This document shows, in pieces, positions 37,227 to 56,470 of a DNA stretch of 64,000 bases. Under the pieces are notes generated by a model. It was given only the letters and a program-made list of their open reading frames with translations, searched no databases and was not told the DNA's origin. Position 1 is the stretch's first letter, and every line of letters begins with the position of its first letter. The stretch is from positions 4,234,270 to 4,298,269 of the forward strand of contig NC_018390.1 of assembly GCF_000208865.1 (NCBI RefSeq), in the 5' to 3' direction. The stretch is from Neospora caninum Liverpool. Taxonomy: Eukaryota > Apicomplexa > Conoidasida > Eucoccidiorida > Sarcocystidae. A program made the position numbers and the translations under genes.

Positions 37227-40200
37227 TCACCCAGAGAGCAGGTTGTCCACGGCGAAAATGGGTCCGGCGCCCTCGCTGCCTCCACTCGAACTCGTGTCTC
37301 TTCGTCCTTCCCCTCCGGGGTTCTGCACGCCTCCAAGTTGCCCGAGTTTCCTTTCCTCTCCACCGTATGTTTCTTCCCCCGAGTCTACAGCGAACTCGTC
37401 TCTTCTGACGAAGCACAACTTCTCGACTTGCTGCGGAGGCCGTCCTAGCGCCCTGTGCATGTGGAGCCGCTTCCGCTCCTGCTGGTGGCATGCGGCGGGA
37501 ACAGCCCCTGTGTTGGCGTCTGTATGCAGGCTGAGAACAACGCCTGGAACACTCCCTGTGTGCCTTAACTCCGAGCGATGTCCTGGGCACTCTCTGATCT
37601 CCGCCGGTCGGCCAGCTAGCTCATCTGTTTGTACAGACTCCGCCCGCAGTCCGTACACAGGAGGCGGGGGGAAGGCATATCCAGGGCGTGGGCGAAAGAC
37701 ATCTGTTGCCAGCGGTTTCAGCGTTACGCCGGCGCCCCGTGGACGGCCCGCTGGAGACAGAGAGCCCGACGCCTGTCGCAGGAGCGCTGCATCCGGAGAA
37801 GGGACGGAGCCGGCGAGAGCAGACTCAACGACTTGCTGTGAGCCGTTGTTCTCGGTGGTGTCCCGCCCAGCAGGATTCCGCGCCCCAGACTCGTAGCTAA
37901 ACCGTCGGGCGCTCTGCGAGTCCCCAGTGTCTCCGCTTGCGGCGCTCTCTTGAGGGGCGGGACGGGGGTCAGCACGGCGAGGAGGCAGCCGACGCATCGG
38001 CCCAGAGGAGACAGACCCTGTAAACTGCCGCATGTGGTTCCTGTTCAGAAGGACAGAGCCGCCGGCAGGCGGTGCCCCGTTGGGCGAGCGGGCTGGGTCG
38101 GTTGTGGGTAGCCTGTCCCCTGTCTCTGTCTTTCTTCCGGGCTCGGCTTCGGGCGGGCACTCCGCATGCTGTAGAGCCCGCACGCCTCCGCGAGGTGGCC
38201 GACTCGGACGAGGACACACCAGCGAATGCCCGCGCCGGGGACGGATGTCAGTGCAGTCATCTAAGGAGAGACAACTTGGGCCACGGACCTCTTGCGGCGC
38301 CTGCACGGGAATGAGGAGGGAGCAGTTTTCTGTCGAAGACCGAGACGGAGGGATAGCACTTTGACGGATGTTCGCAACTCCCTGGGAACCTCCCGGGGCT
38401 GGCGACCCAGTGGTCGCCTCCCCGTCGTTGCGCTGCCTAGAGCCGACATCGGAGACAAGCGTCAGGACTCGAGGAGGCGTAGAAGTCTTCAGGACCGAAA
38501 GTCGAGCTGCGGGAATCTCTCTCATTCTCGGCCCGTGCATTTCCTGGGCCGCAGCAAGAAGCCTGGACTGGTGGGCCAGCGCATGCAGGTGCTGCGGAGC
38601 GCGAGAAACTAGGGTCGAGACACCGCCCCCGAGACCAGTTGTCTCCTCGACCTCTGGCGGAAGGTGTGGGGTCCCTCGCCCCCTCTGGATGTCTTTCTTG
38701 GTCTCTGGGGAGACGTCGCCGACGGGACGAGGGCCTTCTAGCAGCACATTCCGAATCTCAATGGGTGGGCGAGTGTGGCGCCGTCCCTTCAGCTCAGTTG
38801 TTTCGCCACGTTCACAACTCTCCGACGGAAGAGAAGAAAAACGCCGGTCCTCTGAGCCTCGAGAGCTTTCTGCGGCACGTGTCCCCTCGACGCCACTGCG
38901 GCTGCCACCCGATCCGGCGTCCGCAGTGCCTCGGGGCCTGCGAAAGGAGACTGTCCCCGCCGAGTTCTTGAAGACTGGATCGGCGTGCTCGCCAAGGGCC
39001 TGCTGGGCTCCAAAGCCCTCGGTCGCCCCGCGCGTCTCCCCCACAGCCCCGCCCGCGCCTCCAGGCTTCTTCTCCCCCGGAATCAGACAAAGAGATGCAT
39101 GCGACCCCGGACGCCCTACGGCGAGCTTATCCACGGATCCGAGAGACGAAGACGAGCAGAGAGAAAAAGGCTGCGAAGAAACATGAGCGGGGAAGGAAGC
39201 GTGTGAGGAGAGCGGAGCCGCGAGGCGAGAGGACATGAGGGACGGAGGCCCTCCCGGAGCTAAGGCGGGAGAGGAAGGGAGGAGTGGAAGGCCAGGCACA
39301 GGAGAAAAGGTTGCGGACGACTGCGCAACTCGGCCTGGCGCGCAGGACACGGGAGGCGATTGACAGGGGCGCGGCGACACAGAAGGAGATTTTGAGGGGG
39401 TCACAGGCAGGAAGGGGGCGAGCGGCGCAGCGTAGGGAGCAAGTGGAAGGCTCGGGAGGAGGCGAGTCGACGGCGGCGCGGAATCGAAACGATAGATTTG
39501 GTCCAGCGCGTAGAGAAGAAGGCGCTCCAGGGCGACAGTTAGAGGATGGAACGGGAGACTCGGAGACGCCGCTGCACACCCACACACACCGAGACGCGCA
39601 GCTCCGCAAGAGAGTAGAAAGAGGAGGCAAACAGCCTTCCGCCAAAGGAGAAGACGAAAAACGAAGAAGGGCGCTACCAGACGCCTTCTCTTCCCGTTTC
39701 ATGTGCCCTGTTCTTTGACCTGTTTTGTCTCGCGTCTCTTTACGAAGCCAAACACCTTCTCTCTCGCTCGTCGTGCTCCTCTCTCAGTTCGTCCTCACCG
39801 GCGGCTAATCCATGCACAGACGACGCTCCCAGCGCCAGACGTAACAGTTCTTCTTCGCTTTCTTCCGGAGACACGCAAGCGGATGTGTGTCCCTGCGCGC
39901 TGCTGCGGTGGGCGCCTCTCTCAGCCTCCTCGCTGCGGTCTCCTCTCGCTTCTTGAATCGCCCTGTCTCTCTCGGCTCTTGGGGCCGGACCCGTCGCGGG
40001 CCGCAGCCGAGTCGCGCGGTGGAGGAGGGACGCGGTCGCGAGCTCGGCGCGAATGAGCGCGGCAAGGAGACACCACTCCGCCTGCAATAAAGAAATTCGG
40101 CGAACCAGAGGAGAGAAAGGAATAAAACGAGAGGGGAAGGCAACGCCGGAGACAACGATACGAAGGAGAAAAAGGCTCAAGAGGAACGGAAGAAAGAAGA

Positions 40201-43200
40201 CTCAATAAGAAAAAAAACTGCCCGCGACACCAAGAAAGAGTTTAAAATGGAAAAAAAGGAGAAGGGAAAGCGAGAGGCGCACGAACCCGGGCCACCGCGT
40301 TTGGAATCTTCATCCCGGCGTGCGTACGGCCGCTCGTCACCTTCGACGGTCTGTGTCTCAAAAGAGAGGAGCTCTACACGGAGTCGCTAGGAAGGCAGAA
40401 GGCGCGGCGTGGCAGAGACAAGCAGGAAGACTCAGCTAGGACAGAGACAGCAAAGTGGAGAGCTGGGTCGTTTACCAGTTCACGCTGTTCATCTTGCACT
40501 GTAGGTGTCTCAAGCGGCAAGAGAGAAGACATGGACTGAAGCCATTGATCTTCCGAGGGAGAGGAGACAGGGAACGAAATAGCGTCCCAGGAATCTGCGA
40601 AGGGCCGAAGCGGCGCTTCGCAAACACGAAGATCCCCGTCGTCTGTGTCTGTCTCCTCTCTCTCCGTCTCTCTCTCTTTCCCCGCTATCGTCTCCCTCTC
40701 GATCGTCTCCCTCTCGTCCTCGTCTTCCTTCTCGTCTTGTTCGTTGTTGGAGACACGGCTGTCTCCCTCGTCGCGCTCCGTGTCGAGCCTCGGGCAGTCA
40801 CCAGCGCCACTCAGGAAGAGGGCAACGGGCGCCAAGGTCGTGTCGCGCGCAGAGACAGCAGGCGAGGAAGAAGTCGCGTCAGCACAAGACGAGGAGCGAC
40901 GACACGGGCACGGGAACGACCCAGCGCGGCGTCTGTCGGAAGACGCATCCCGCTGAGAGATTGTCTCTTGTTCGTTGTCTTCTGCGCCGCGCGCCTTCCC
41001 CATCTCCCCTCCACTGGTCTCTCTCGAGGGCGCCGTGCTCGACGAGGACGAGCGCACGCGAGGAGCGGAACAGGCCGAAGAAGTGAAGGCTGAGCAGGGA
41101 GGAAACGGCCTTCCCAACCCCCCTTCTCTTTCACTTTCGAGTGTCTCGGGTGTCCCCGCTGCTCCGGCTGCAGCGCCTGCGGAAACGGTGGTGGCTCGCC
41201 TGCGTCGTCTCCGCGCTCCGGACAGATCGGCCTCTCTGCATGCATGCAAGAACGCTGCAGCCACATCGTCGAGTCGTATTTTTCCGTCAAAGCTCGGGTT
41301 TCCGGCCGTGTCACTCGGAAGTTCCGGGCGTCCGCCTCGCCGACATTCGGCGCTTTTTGCGTCTGGCCGGGAGAAATGTCGCCCCTCGCCCTCACTCTCT
41401 TCCGCCGCGGCCTCGCCGGAGGCGTGGCGGCGCAGGGCCCCGCGCAGAGCTTTCAGGATCCGGTCCGGAAGCCGAAAAGGAGCGTCTCGAGCGCTCTCGT
41501 GTTTCTCCAGGAAGAACTTCGGCTCGCTGAAGACGAAACTATCTCTGAAGAAGGCGAAAATAAGCTTCTCCATCTGCGACTCCTGCGTTCCCTCCGCAGG
41601 CTTTCTGCCGCTCTCCGTCGCGCCTGCTCTCTCCGATCCCTGGTCTCCTCTCGCGCTCGGTCCAGTCCCTTCGCAGGCCGCGTCTTCGGCGCGCACGGGA
41701 CAGGCGATGTCTTGGACGTCGGCGCGCGTCCCTCGTTTGTCGTCCTCTTTCCCCTTTGCAGAAAAGGGGAAGAACGAGAACGTGGAGCCTTGCTCGCTCG
41801 GTTTTCCCTCTTCGTGCCCCAGTGCGGCTGCCCGTTCCACGTTTCGCCTCTCTTCCCTCACCCGTTCTCTCTCGGAGGCGAGAAACACGCCCCGGATAAC
41901 TGAGGGCGGCAACCCAGTCGCCGGAAAAGCCCAGAGCGCCCTTCTTCCCGCTCGCCACCCCCCCGGAACTGGTCCATGCATGCATGCCTCTCCGGCTCTC
42001 GCGCCCGGAACCTCCTGCGTCTCGCGGCTCGTCTCCGCCCCGCTCCTTACGCGTTCTTCTCGCGGGGGGTGCGGGTCTTTTGGCTCGCTTTTCAGCTGTG
42101 CGCGACCTGTCGCTCTCGACAGAAAGGCTGCATGCGCCGCGCGGCCTAGGTCCAGGGCATCAGCGAGAGCGAGGATTTGCGGAGCCTGCACGAGGAGCGA
42201 GTGCGCCGGGGAGAGTTCTTCCCAGTAAAAGACGCGAGTCTCCCGGGACTTCTGGCCGAGAGGCGCGGCGTGTCCTGTGTGGTCGCGTCGCTTCTCGCCG
42301 GGGAACTGTGCCTTCTCTCCGCTCGCTGAAAACGCCCAGCCTAGCGACAGAGGCAGGCAGAAGGCGAGGGAGGAAGCGAGCGAAGCTGCGCGCGTTTGCG
42401 CGGCTGTCAAACTCATCCGCTCCACGGCGTCAGGAGACAGCCGAGGAAACTCAGCTGAAGAGACACGCTGGCGGCAGAGCGCGCGCCGCTGCGCAAACTG
42501 CTCGGCGTGCTGCGCCCCCGCAAAAAGTGTCTCCGGATCCTCGCCCCACCGCGACTGCGACGCCACACAAGCCGAGGAGAGCAGCGACGAGACAGGCCGC
42601 GAAGGACACCCGCGAGGCGCAGAGGAACGAGGAACGGGAGAGGAAGGAGCGACGCCTTCGCGCGGTGTGTGTCGGGCAGACGGCCGAGGCGTCGAAGAGA
42701 GAAAGGGAGCTGGAACGAGACGCGGAAGGTAGGAGGCAATGTGGCTGCGGCACAGGAGGAGGAACAGCACGTCCCACCCGAAAGGGAAGAAGTTCCTGCC
42801 AGCGATGAAGTCGTTTCGGGCTCCGACAACCACCGGAAAGCCTCGTGTCTCCTCCCCTTCCGCGCCTGCAGAAGGAAGGGCCGAGGCGGAGGGGGGCGCG
42901 AGGCGACCGGGCACAGGCGCCACGCCGAGCGCTTCGAAGGCGGGACGAACGGGCGAGACGAGAAGCTGTTTCAAGAGTTGGTCGGCAAAGAGGAGCGATA
43001 TTTGCTTCTTTCGCTCCCTCAGAAACGCTGCCTCTTGTTCGCGCGAAGACACGCGAGGCGAAGATCCACGCGCATTCCGCCGGGACCGGGCCGGGGCCCT
43101 CTCGTGCGTCTCCGGCTGCCAGGCGCCGGGCGCAGAACGACCTGTCTCCGCTCCTCGCGAGTGAGGCCCCTGAACGCGCAGCCGAAAGAGAGACGGAGCG

Positions 43201-46200
43201 GCGGGCACAGACAGCGCCTCCGACGCAGCCGTCGAGCGAGAGGACTGAACGCCTGCTGGGGATCTCTCCTCGCTCAGCGCGAGCGCATCGACCAGCCACT
43301 GAACCGTCAAGCGCAGCGAAGGGAGAGGCGGAACAAAGACGGGGAAAACGAGGAAGTTCGGCGCAGGGAAAAGAAGGTGAAGAGGCGAGAGGCGCGGCCG
43401 CGAAAAGTACCGCGACTTCCTCGGACACGGACGGGCTGTCGCCCCCGCGTGGAGCCGGCGGCGCCCGGCGCCTTCTGTTCGCATCCAGCGCTCTGCAGCA
43501 CGGGGCTGCGAGCCATGCGGACCTCCACTCTCTCCAGTTCCTCCTCGCTGCGGCGCGTCCGCGGAGAGACGAGCAGCCACGCCCCGCCTGTCGCGGCGCC
43601 AGGCTGCTCTCGTCAGCGGCCGGAAACCCTGCGCTGCCTTTTCCAACGGAGGTGGACGGCGGAGCGGCAAATACTCCGAACTGAGCATCCCCGGCAACCG
43701 AAGACCCGAAGAAGAGAGATCTTCGGGCGTCGCCTCCGCAGGCGGAGACAGACGGATGCGTACACCGGCGATGACGAGACTGTCTAGAGCATAGCAAGTG
43801 TTCACGTCGCGTTCTCCACAGGGCTCCGAGTTGTGTTTCTCTTCGCTTTGCATGCGCCCGGCCCCACCCTGTCTCGCGCCTTCGTCGGTCTGGTGTCCAA
43901 CCTCTGAGCGCTGGCGTCCAGTTTCCCCCGTCGCCCCTCCCCGCACTTCACGATCGCGCCTCACTCCGTTCCGGTTCTTGTAGACGGCGTCGACGAAGAG
44001 AGAAGGCTGCAAAAGGCCGTAGAGGCGCCGGACGAAGGCTTCGACGTCCGCGAGGAAGCAGTCAGTCGCTGCGCCAGGCGTCCGCGAGGAGACTGCGAGT
44101 CTCTCGCGGGCGACCTGCAGCAGACAGGAGAGGAAGAGGGCGTAGCGGTGCGCGATGAAAGCGAGCAGAGCGGGGAGCGAAGAAAAATTCTGCAGGAGAT
44201 TCTCCTGGAGAGGCGGCAGGGAGATTTTTGGGGTGCGCGCGAGGTCAGGAGCCGAAAAGGCCGAAAACGCGCGCTTCCTTCGAGCCCGCAGCCTTCGCGC
44301 CTTCTCCCTCTCCGTTCGCGCGGCCAGGGCGCGGACTACTACGGGCCAGCGGGGCCGCGAGACGGAAGACCGGGAAGAGACAGACACGGAGCGAGAGGAG
44401 GCAGCCTGTCCACGAGGGTTGGAAAGCTGCCGAGAACGCGACGCCGGCGAATCGGCCGGAAACGAAGACGAGGGAGGGGAGACGCGAGCGGACGGAGCGA
44501 GCGACTGGAGAGAAGTCGAGGGCAAAGGCTGCCTGTCCCGTGCCGCGCCTCCTCTCTCCACGACATCTCCGCTGGTCTCCGTGGCCGGCTCAGCTCCCAG
44601 GGCGGACGAACCGAACGAAGTGAGGCGCGCCCCTAACTCACTCCCGCCTGCATCGCCTTCTTCCAACCTGTCTCCTGCCTCTTCGCCTCCCCTCCCTTCG
44701 TCCGCCTCGTCCTCTTCGTCCGCTTCTTCCTCTTCGGTCTCTTCGTCCGCTTCGGTCCCTTCTTCCTCGCTCGACACCAGAGATTCGTCTATCGACGTCG
44801 AAGACACGTGTTCGTCCTCACTCCCGTCTTCCTCCTCGTCCTCGTCTTCTTCGTCTCTCGATCCCCAGACGTGGTGGTTTCCGAGGCCGAAGAGCGAGAC
44901 GTCGCCGCGGAACCAGCCGCGGAGAGAAGTGACAGGCTGGGCGGACCCCAGACGGCACGAATTCAGCGCCCGCAGGGAGAAGTAGTCTCCGACTGTCGGC
45001 CGAAAAGGCCGAAGCAGCGGGTGGCTAAGCGTCAGGCCGCAGAGGAAGTGCGGCGGCAACAGAAAGCGGAGACGGAGACGCCCTCGGCCCTCGTCCTCGA
45101 AGGCTGCCAGCGCCGCGGCGCCGCGAGAGGCGAGCGCAGAGCTGCTCCGGCCTGCTGGAGGGGAGGCAGAGACACCTGCGAGCCCCCGGTGACACGCCGG
45201 GCTCTCGTCTGGGGTTCCCCAGAAACAGGAAAAGAAGTCCCGAACAACAGCCCAGTCCCCCGCAGGCGAAGCGGCAGAGGTCGACTGTAGACCAGCAGTC
45301 CAGAGCGCGAGAAGCTCCCCGACAAACGCCTCGATGCAGCGCTGCTGGCTCCGCCTCATGAGTCGCTGGACGGGGGCTACCAAGTCCTTTCGAAAGTCGA
45401 AGTCGCCGTGCGTCGCTTTCTCTGGGAAGTGGCCAACCGCCCATTCCTCGACGTCGCGTCTTGCAAAGGCTGAGAGCGCAGCGACTCTCGCGGCTTCCAG
45501 TCTAGGATCCGTCTCGTCTGCGCTGCTCGCCTGCCTCCTCTCCTCGAGGTCCCCGCGCTCCCCACCGTCTGGCCCTAGCGGCCGCGCCCCCCTCGCGCCC
45601 CAGCCAGCCGCCCCGTGGGCCGTGGTGTCTCCGCGGTCGCAACTCGCCGGTTGTCGCCCCCTGCGCCTGTCCGCCTCTTCCTCAGCAGGGTCAGCGCCTG
45701 GCTGCGAAGGCTTTGGGCCCGCTTCCGCCGCTCTGTCTCTCCTGCTGCCTCCCGGGACTCGGGGGGCGCCGGCCGCGGCCGTCGCTAGTTGGGCTCCAGG
45801 CGCCGCGCGGGGCGCGGAGGCGGCGGCGGCGGCGCGGGCCCGCCGCAGCTCGCACACCTTGCGATAGGCGTCAAACATGGCGAGGCTGCCTTCCCACGGG
45901 AAAAGTTCGTCTGCTTGGCCGTGGATCCAGAGGACTGGGCAGTCGCATGCAAGCACCTCGTTCTCCACATTCCACCTCGACGCGACGAGCGCCCGCGCAA
46001 CCAGAGACGGCACAAAAGCCGCCGCTGCATGCGTAATCGAGCGGTACGGACACTGGAGCACCAGCCCCGCAGGCACAGGCAGAGACGCCAGGCGCGAGGC
46101 CACCGGGAGCGACTGGGAACCCGCAGAGACAACAGAGGCAGAGGAGGAGAAGCCGGCAAGAGTGGCGCGCGGTGGAGACGAAGAGGGAAGAGAGGACGGG

Positions 46201-48248
46201 GAAGAAGAAAGACTTGGGGGAGCAGCGGAAGGAGACAGAGATGAGTTGCATCTCGGGGGCAGAGAGGCAGACGAGAGAGTCGGTTGGCGGGAATCTCCAC
46301 ATGAGTCTGTCCTAAAAAACGACTCTTCCGTTTCGTCCCTTTCCTCACCGGCTTCGCATCCTGCCTCGTCCTCCGCCATCCACTTGCCCAGCGTGGTGGC
46401 GAGGCCGGCACCGCCTCCGGAGGCGACAGCTGCAGCGACGCCGGCGAAGAAGGAAGCGAATTTCGTTCCCCGCACCCGGCCGGGTGTCTCCGTCGCGAGG
46501 TCGGAGCCTTCTTCCGCTCCGCGCGGGTTGGTCTCCCCCACGCAGAAGACATCTGAGCGTTTCTTTCTTCGGCGACGCGTGCCGATCCCCGAGAAACCCT
46601 CTGCACTCTCTTCCTGGTGGCCTGGGTCGCTCGCCCCGCCACGTGCGGGCCCGACGAGGCCCCTCGCGCCGACGGGGCGCGGAGACGGCACCGCGGCGGC
46701 GAGGCTGCATGCAGCGCGCGTGCACGGGCCGGTTCCGATGGAGGTTCCCCACAGGATGATTTTCTGCGGCGGCCATCGCAGGTGGTCAGTCGCGAAGGCG
46801 AGGACGGAGCGGAGCGTCGCGTCCACCGAAGCCTCGTCTGCAGCGCCCGCGTACTTGCCGTATCCGGGATAGTCAAAGAGCAGGAAGTTCGCCCGGAGAC
46901 GCTCGGCGAGCAAGGCTGAGCGCGCATACACGTCGCCGATGTCGCTCCCGTTCCCGTGTGCGTAGATGATGAGGTACGGCGAAGCCACTGCGCCCGCGGT
47001 CGGACCGGAAAAGAGCGCAGACACGCCGTTCGAAACCGCCCCCGGCGAGGCACAAGCGGGTGCATGATTGGAGCCGCGGGGAGCGCGTGCGGGGCCGTTT
47101 GGGGAGAGAAGCGTTGAGCCGCTTCGCATTCGCGGACCGTTTCGCGCGGCGTCGCCGTCGTCGCTTTCGAGAACCCCTTCCGGTGCCTCCCCCGTGGTGG
47201 GTTTCTCTCGCGTTCTTCCAGCTGCGTCCCGGGGCTCCTCTGGCCTCTTGCCAGGGACGACACAAAATCCACAGACGCACACTTCCGAGCACGCGAGGCT
47301 GTGGTCGTCTTTCTCGGTGGCTTTGCCCTGCAGTTCTCTCTCCAGGACGCGCTGCTGAAAGAGAAACTGGCGCTGCAGCAGCGTGAGGAACGCGCGCGTG
47401 TGCGTCAAGCGCCGCTGCAAGTCGGCGACCTGCGCGTCAGTCTGCTCCGAGCACGGCCGCGCCTCTGCGCTCTCTGGCAGCTTCCTCGACGCCTCTTCTC
47501 TCTCGCCTCCTGGCACGCCTTCGCGGTCGGCCGCCGAGAGACCAGCCTGAGTCGGCGGCTCAGGGCTTAGCTCTTCTCTCCGTCCACTGGCCGAATGTGC
47601 GCCTGATTCCCGAGTTGCGGGAACGGCGGCGCGGCCGCGACGGTTTCCGCCGAGTGCACGCAAAGCGCCGTCCTTCCCGGCGCCTGCAGCGCGCGATTGC
47701 GCCGGAGACCAGCTTTTTCCGGACTCGTCCCCGCGCTGAGAGTCTCGGCTGAGAGTCCTGGGCGGAAAAGAGTGTTCTGGACGACGCGAGGCGCCGACAG
47801 TCTCGAGACACCCGTCGCCCAGAGACGTGTCCCCGTTCGCCGCGGTCGCCTGTCGACTTCTGGGGTTGGAAGTCTCGCCTGGGCACGCCGCCTGCGAATC
47901 CCCGCCTCTCGGACCCGCCTCGGCCGCGCGGCTCTCGGGTGTATGTACACCGCGCCGGCGCGCGCGGAGTCTCTCGCGGAAGCGCAAGAGCTCCGCGAGA
48001 GAAAGGTGGTAGTGTCGCTCCAGGTTCCGCGCGTGGAGGCGGAGGTGCTCGAGGATTTCGAGCTGCGTCGCGAGATGTTGGCGAAGGTGTTGTCGCGGAT
48101 GCAGGAGAAGCAGAACGAGCGGGATTTTCGTCTCGGGCGAGTCGAGGCGCGGAAGGAGCAGCAATTGCGGAAAAGAAGTGACCTCGTAGCTGCTCAGCGT
48201 CCCGGGGAACATCCCCGAGTCTACGACCTTCTGCACGAGCTGACTCAT
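37227..48248 (-). CDS. Giant protein with ABHD17-like alpha/beta-hydrolase (serine hydrolase) domain
   Basis: Three exons, 48248-40476, 40081-39799 and 39571-37227, with GT-AG ends and consistent phases (0, then 1), give about 3466 aa. ATG 48248 starts the frame. Residues about 60-100 and 275-310 look like coiled coils (HLRLHARNLERHYHL; LLQRQFLFQQRVLEREL). The hydrolase has HGNGSD at 431 (oxyanion region), the nucleophile elbow GTSIG with Ser503, Asp780 in HGQADELF and His947 in ATHGDFDF. The triad is complete. ABHD17 enzymes are serine hydrolases that remove palmitate from proteins; that activity here is inference. Long inserts split the catalytic core and an acidic Glu/Asp block (+ strand about 44650-44860) follows. 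The rest is mainly low complexity. Exon 3, Ser/Pro/Arg-rich after LERLLLYALDQIYRF, has no ATG of its own near its start; if the last splice is wrong it would be a separate gene. Confidence 0.75.
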
Positions 48249-50287
48249 GGCGCGGGAGGGCGTCGCACGGAAGCCGGAAAAAAGGGACGAAAGAAGCAGC
48301 CGTCAGCGTCCACAGGAGACGAAGAAAGAGAGTGGAAAACGAGGAGAAGGAAGAGAGGACGCGCGGAGCGGCCGTGAAACGAGCGGCGGAGACTGTGCCA
48401 GGGGCGGGCGACAGAGCGTGAATAGAGACACGAGAGGGTATAAAAAGTCGCCTATCGGCACTCAGAGAAGCGCCCGGATCCTAGAAAAAACGCTCGGGGA
48501 AGAAAGAGGGAAAAGAGAAAGAAAAGAGAAAGAAGAGAGAAAGACGAGAGAAAGAGGCGAAGCGAGTGTGTGGCTTGGAGGGCGAAGACGAGGTTACGCC
48601 GCGTTTTGCGCCTGCTCTCTCTTCACTCTCGGCCTTGCCTTATCCCCTTTTCCCCTCGCTCTCTGGAGTCGGCACGCCTCAGGAAACAGACACTGAAGAA
48701 AAACAGAGAGAGATGTGTGTATTTGCGGTCTCTCCTCGTGGAAAAGACCTCCCAACCCGTTCCCCTCTCCGGGGATATCCGCCTCTCTGTCTCGCGCTCC
48801 CCTTGACAGCTTTCGATATAGACACACGCGACAGACTCTGTTTTCTCTCCGCAGGCTCTTCGGCAGCTCCGAGCTTTCCTCTCATGCGAGAAAAGTATCC
48901 GCATTTTCTGTTTCCTTCTTCCTCTCAGAATCGCAGGGACGAGCCGCTTCGTCGCGCTGTCCAGCTAGAAGACACGGTCGATTCCCGCGCCGTGTCTTTC
49001 CAAAAAGCCTCCCTCTCGCTAGAGCCTCAGAAAGTCTCGGCTTATACACGGGTTACCCGACCCGCGCCAGCAGCATCGACAGCCCGCTCCGGTCAAATTG
49101 ACCACGGCAAGAAACGAAAGACACATGCAGACACACATGAATAGATATATGAGTATCGGTTGGGAGGTGGATGTCAAAATTCGATTTCCTCACTTTTTAT
49201 TTGAGGAATTTGCGCCTTAACGCGCATGCCTTCAGGTGTCTCAATCTCGCCTCTCGGTGAGAACGGGCGCATGCATGTCCTGCCTGTTTTCGCAGCGAGA
49301 CCTGTTTTGGAGGCGCATTTCGTTTCTTGCCTCCTCTTCTGCCCTGTCAAACTGTTTTCTACTTCGCAGACTGTCCTGGGCTCGTCGCTTTTGTCCTGTG
49401 TGGAGAGTTCTCTCCTTTCTTGGCAGAGCGCGACGAAAAAGAAGGGGGGTATACGATCGTGGCCCGTCAACAATAAAACGATTTTCCAGATGGCTTGCCC
49501 CGCTTTGAATGTTTTCTCCTTTTCCGAGAGGCAACCTCGCCGTCTGAAACACTCTCTGTTTCTGTTGTCGCCTGTTTCCTCGCGTTTCTCGTCTTTGGAG
49601 AGGATCTCCTCAACGCGTTTTCCTTCGTCTACGTCAACGTCGTAGTACTTGTCAACTCCCCAGGATCCAGTTAGCTTTCTTCGAGTCGTCTCTTTTCTCG
49701 TCCTACCCCTCTTTCTCTCTCTCCGCTGTGGCTGTCCCTCTCTTTCTCTCCCCTCCTTCTCGCCTGTCCTTCTCTCCTCTCTTTCTCTCCCCTCCTTCTC
49801 TCCCCTCCTTCTCTCCTCTCTTTCCTCTCTTTCTCTCCCCTCCGCACGTGTTAGTCTGTTTCTCTCGCAAGGGTGCGGCGGCGTGAGGCTGGAGGCGAGA
49901 CACTGTAAGATCGGGAGGGAAGAGAGAGAACGACAAAAAGGCCAAGAAATGAGGGTGTTGCGTAGAAGAAGAGCGCCGGAAGAGAAATAGAGGACGCCGG
50001 AGACTGAGCTCTCACGAGAACAGACGTTTTTTCTCTCAATCGGAGAAACCTCTTTTGGCGACAACGATCGTTTCGTGAGAAGTTAAGAAACGTCGTCTCC
50101 ACAGTTCTGGAGCAGAGTCGCGCTCTCACAGGTCTGCCTCGTATGTGCGTAACCTCCATCTCTCTGTCTGGCCCTCTCTCCTCTCGTGCGGTCCTTCCTC
50201 TTTGTTCTTCAATTCTTTTCGCGTCCGTCTTTTCGTTGATCCGGTGGTCTTTCTTCCTCTTCTTTCTTTTTACTTGTCTGTTTTTCG
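48249..50287. other. Shared upstream region of the hydrolase and DDX41 genes
   Basis: Divergent genes start at 48248 (-) and 50288 (+), so both promoters and 5' UTRs lie in these 2 kb. The stretch is marked by strand-biased purine tracts near 48480-48560 and pyrimidine tracts at 49721-49842. The minus-strand frame 49174-50064 is an antisense reading of the CT tract (Glu/Arg repeats) and is not accepted as a gene. Confidence 0.55.
49721..49842. repeat. CT-rich polypyrimidine tract
   Basis: About 120 bases made of imperfect copies of a tctctcccctccttctc-like unit, almost free of purines on the + strand, about 0.45 kb upstream of the DDX41 start codon. It may be a splice or promoter feature of the 5' UTR, or simple repeat expansion. 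Confidence 0.8.
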
Positions 50288-56383
<6,096 letters not shown>

Positions 56384-56395
56384 CAGACGCAGCCA

Positions 56396-56439
56396 TACAT
56401 ATATATATATATATATATGCATATATGCATATATATATG

Positions 56440-56470
<31 letters not shown>
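56396..56470. repeat. TA microsatellite just after the DDX41 stop
   Basis: Interrupted (TA)n with ATGC and GTAT breaks, starting 13 bases after the TGA and therefore probably in the 3' UTR. Confidence 0.9.

Noticed and set aside
42451..43797. Minus-strand 448-codon frame and overlapping plus-strand frames up to 426 codons
   Set aside because: They overlap the hydrolase exon in other frames, are extremely Arg/Ala-rich and show no domain.
45785..47272. Minus-strand 495-codon frame
   Set aside because: Shifted-frame shadow of the hydrolase catalytic region.
49174..50064. Minus-strand frame with Glu/Arg repeats
   Set aside because: Antisense reading of the CT tract at 49721-49842; no conserved features.
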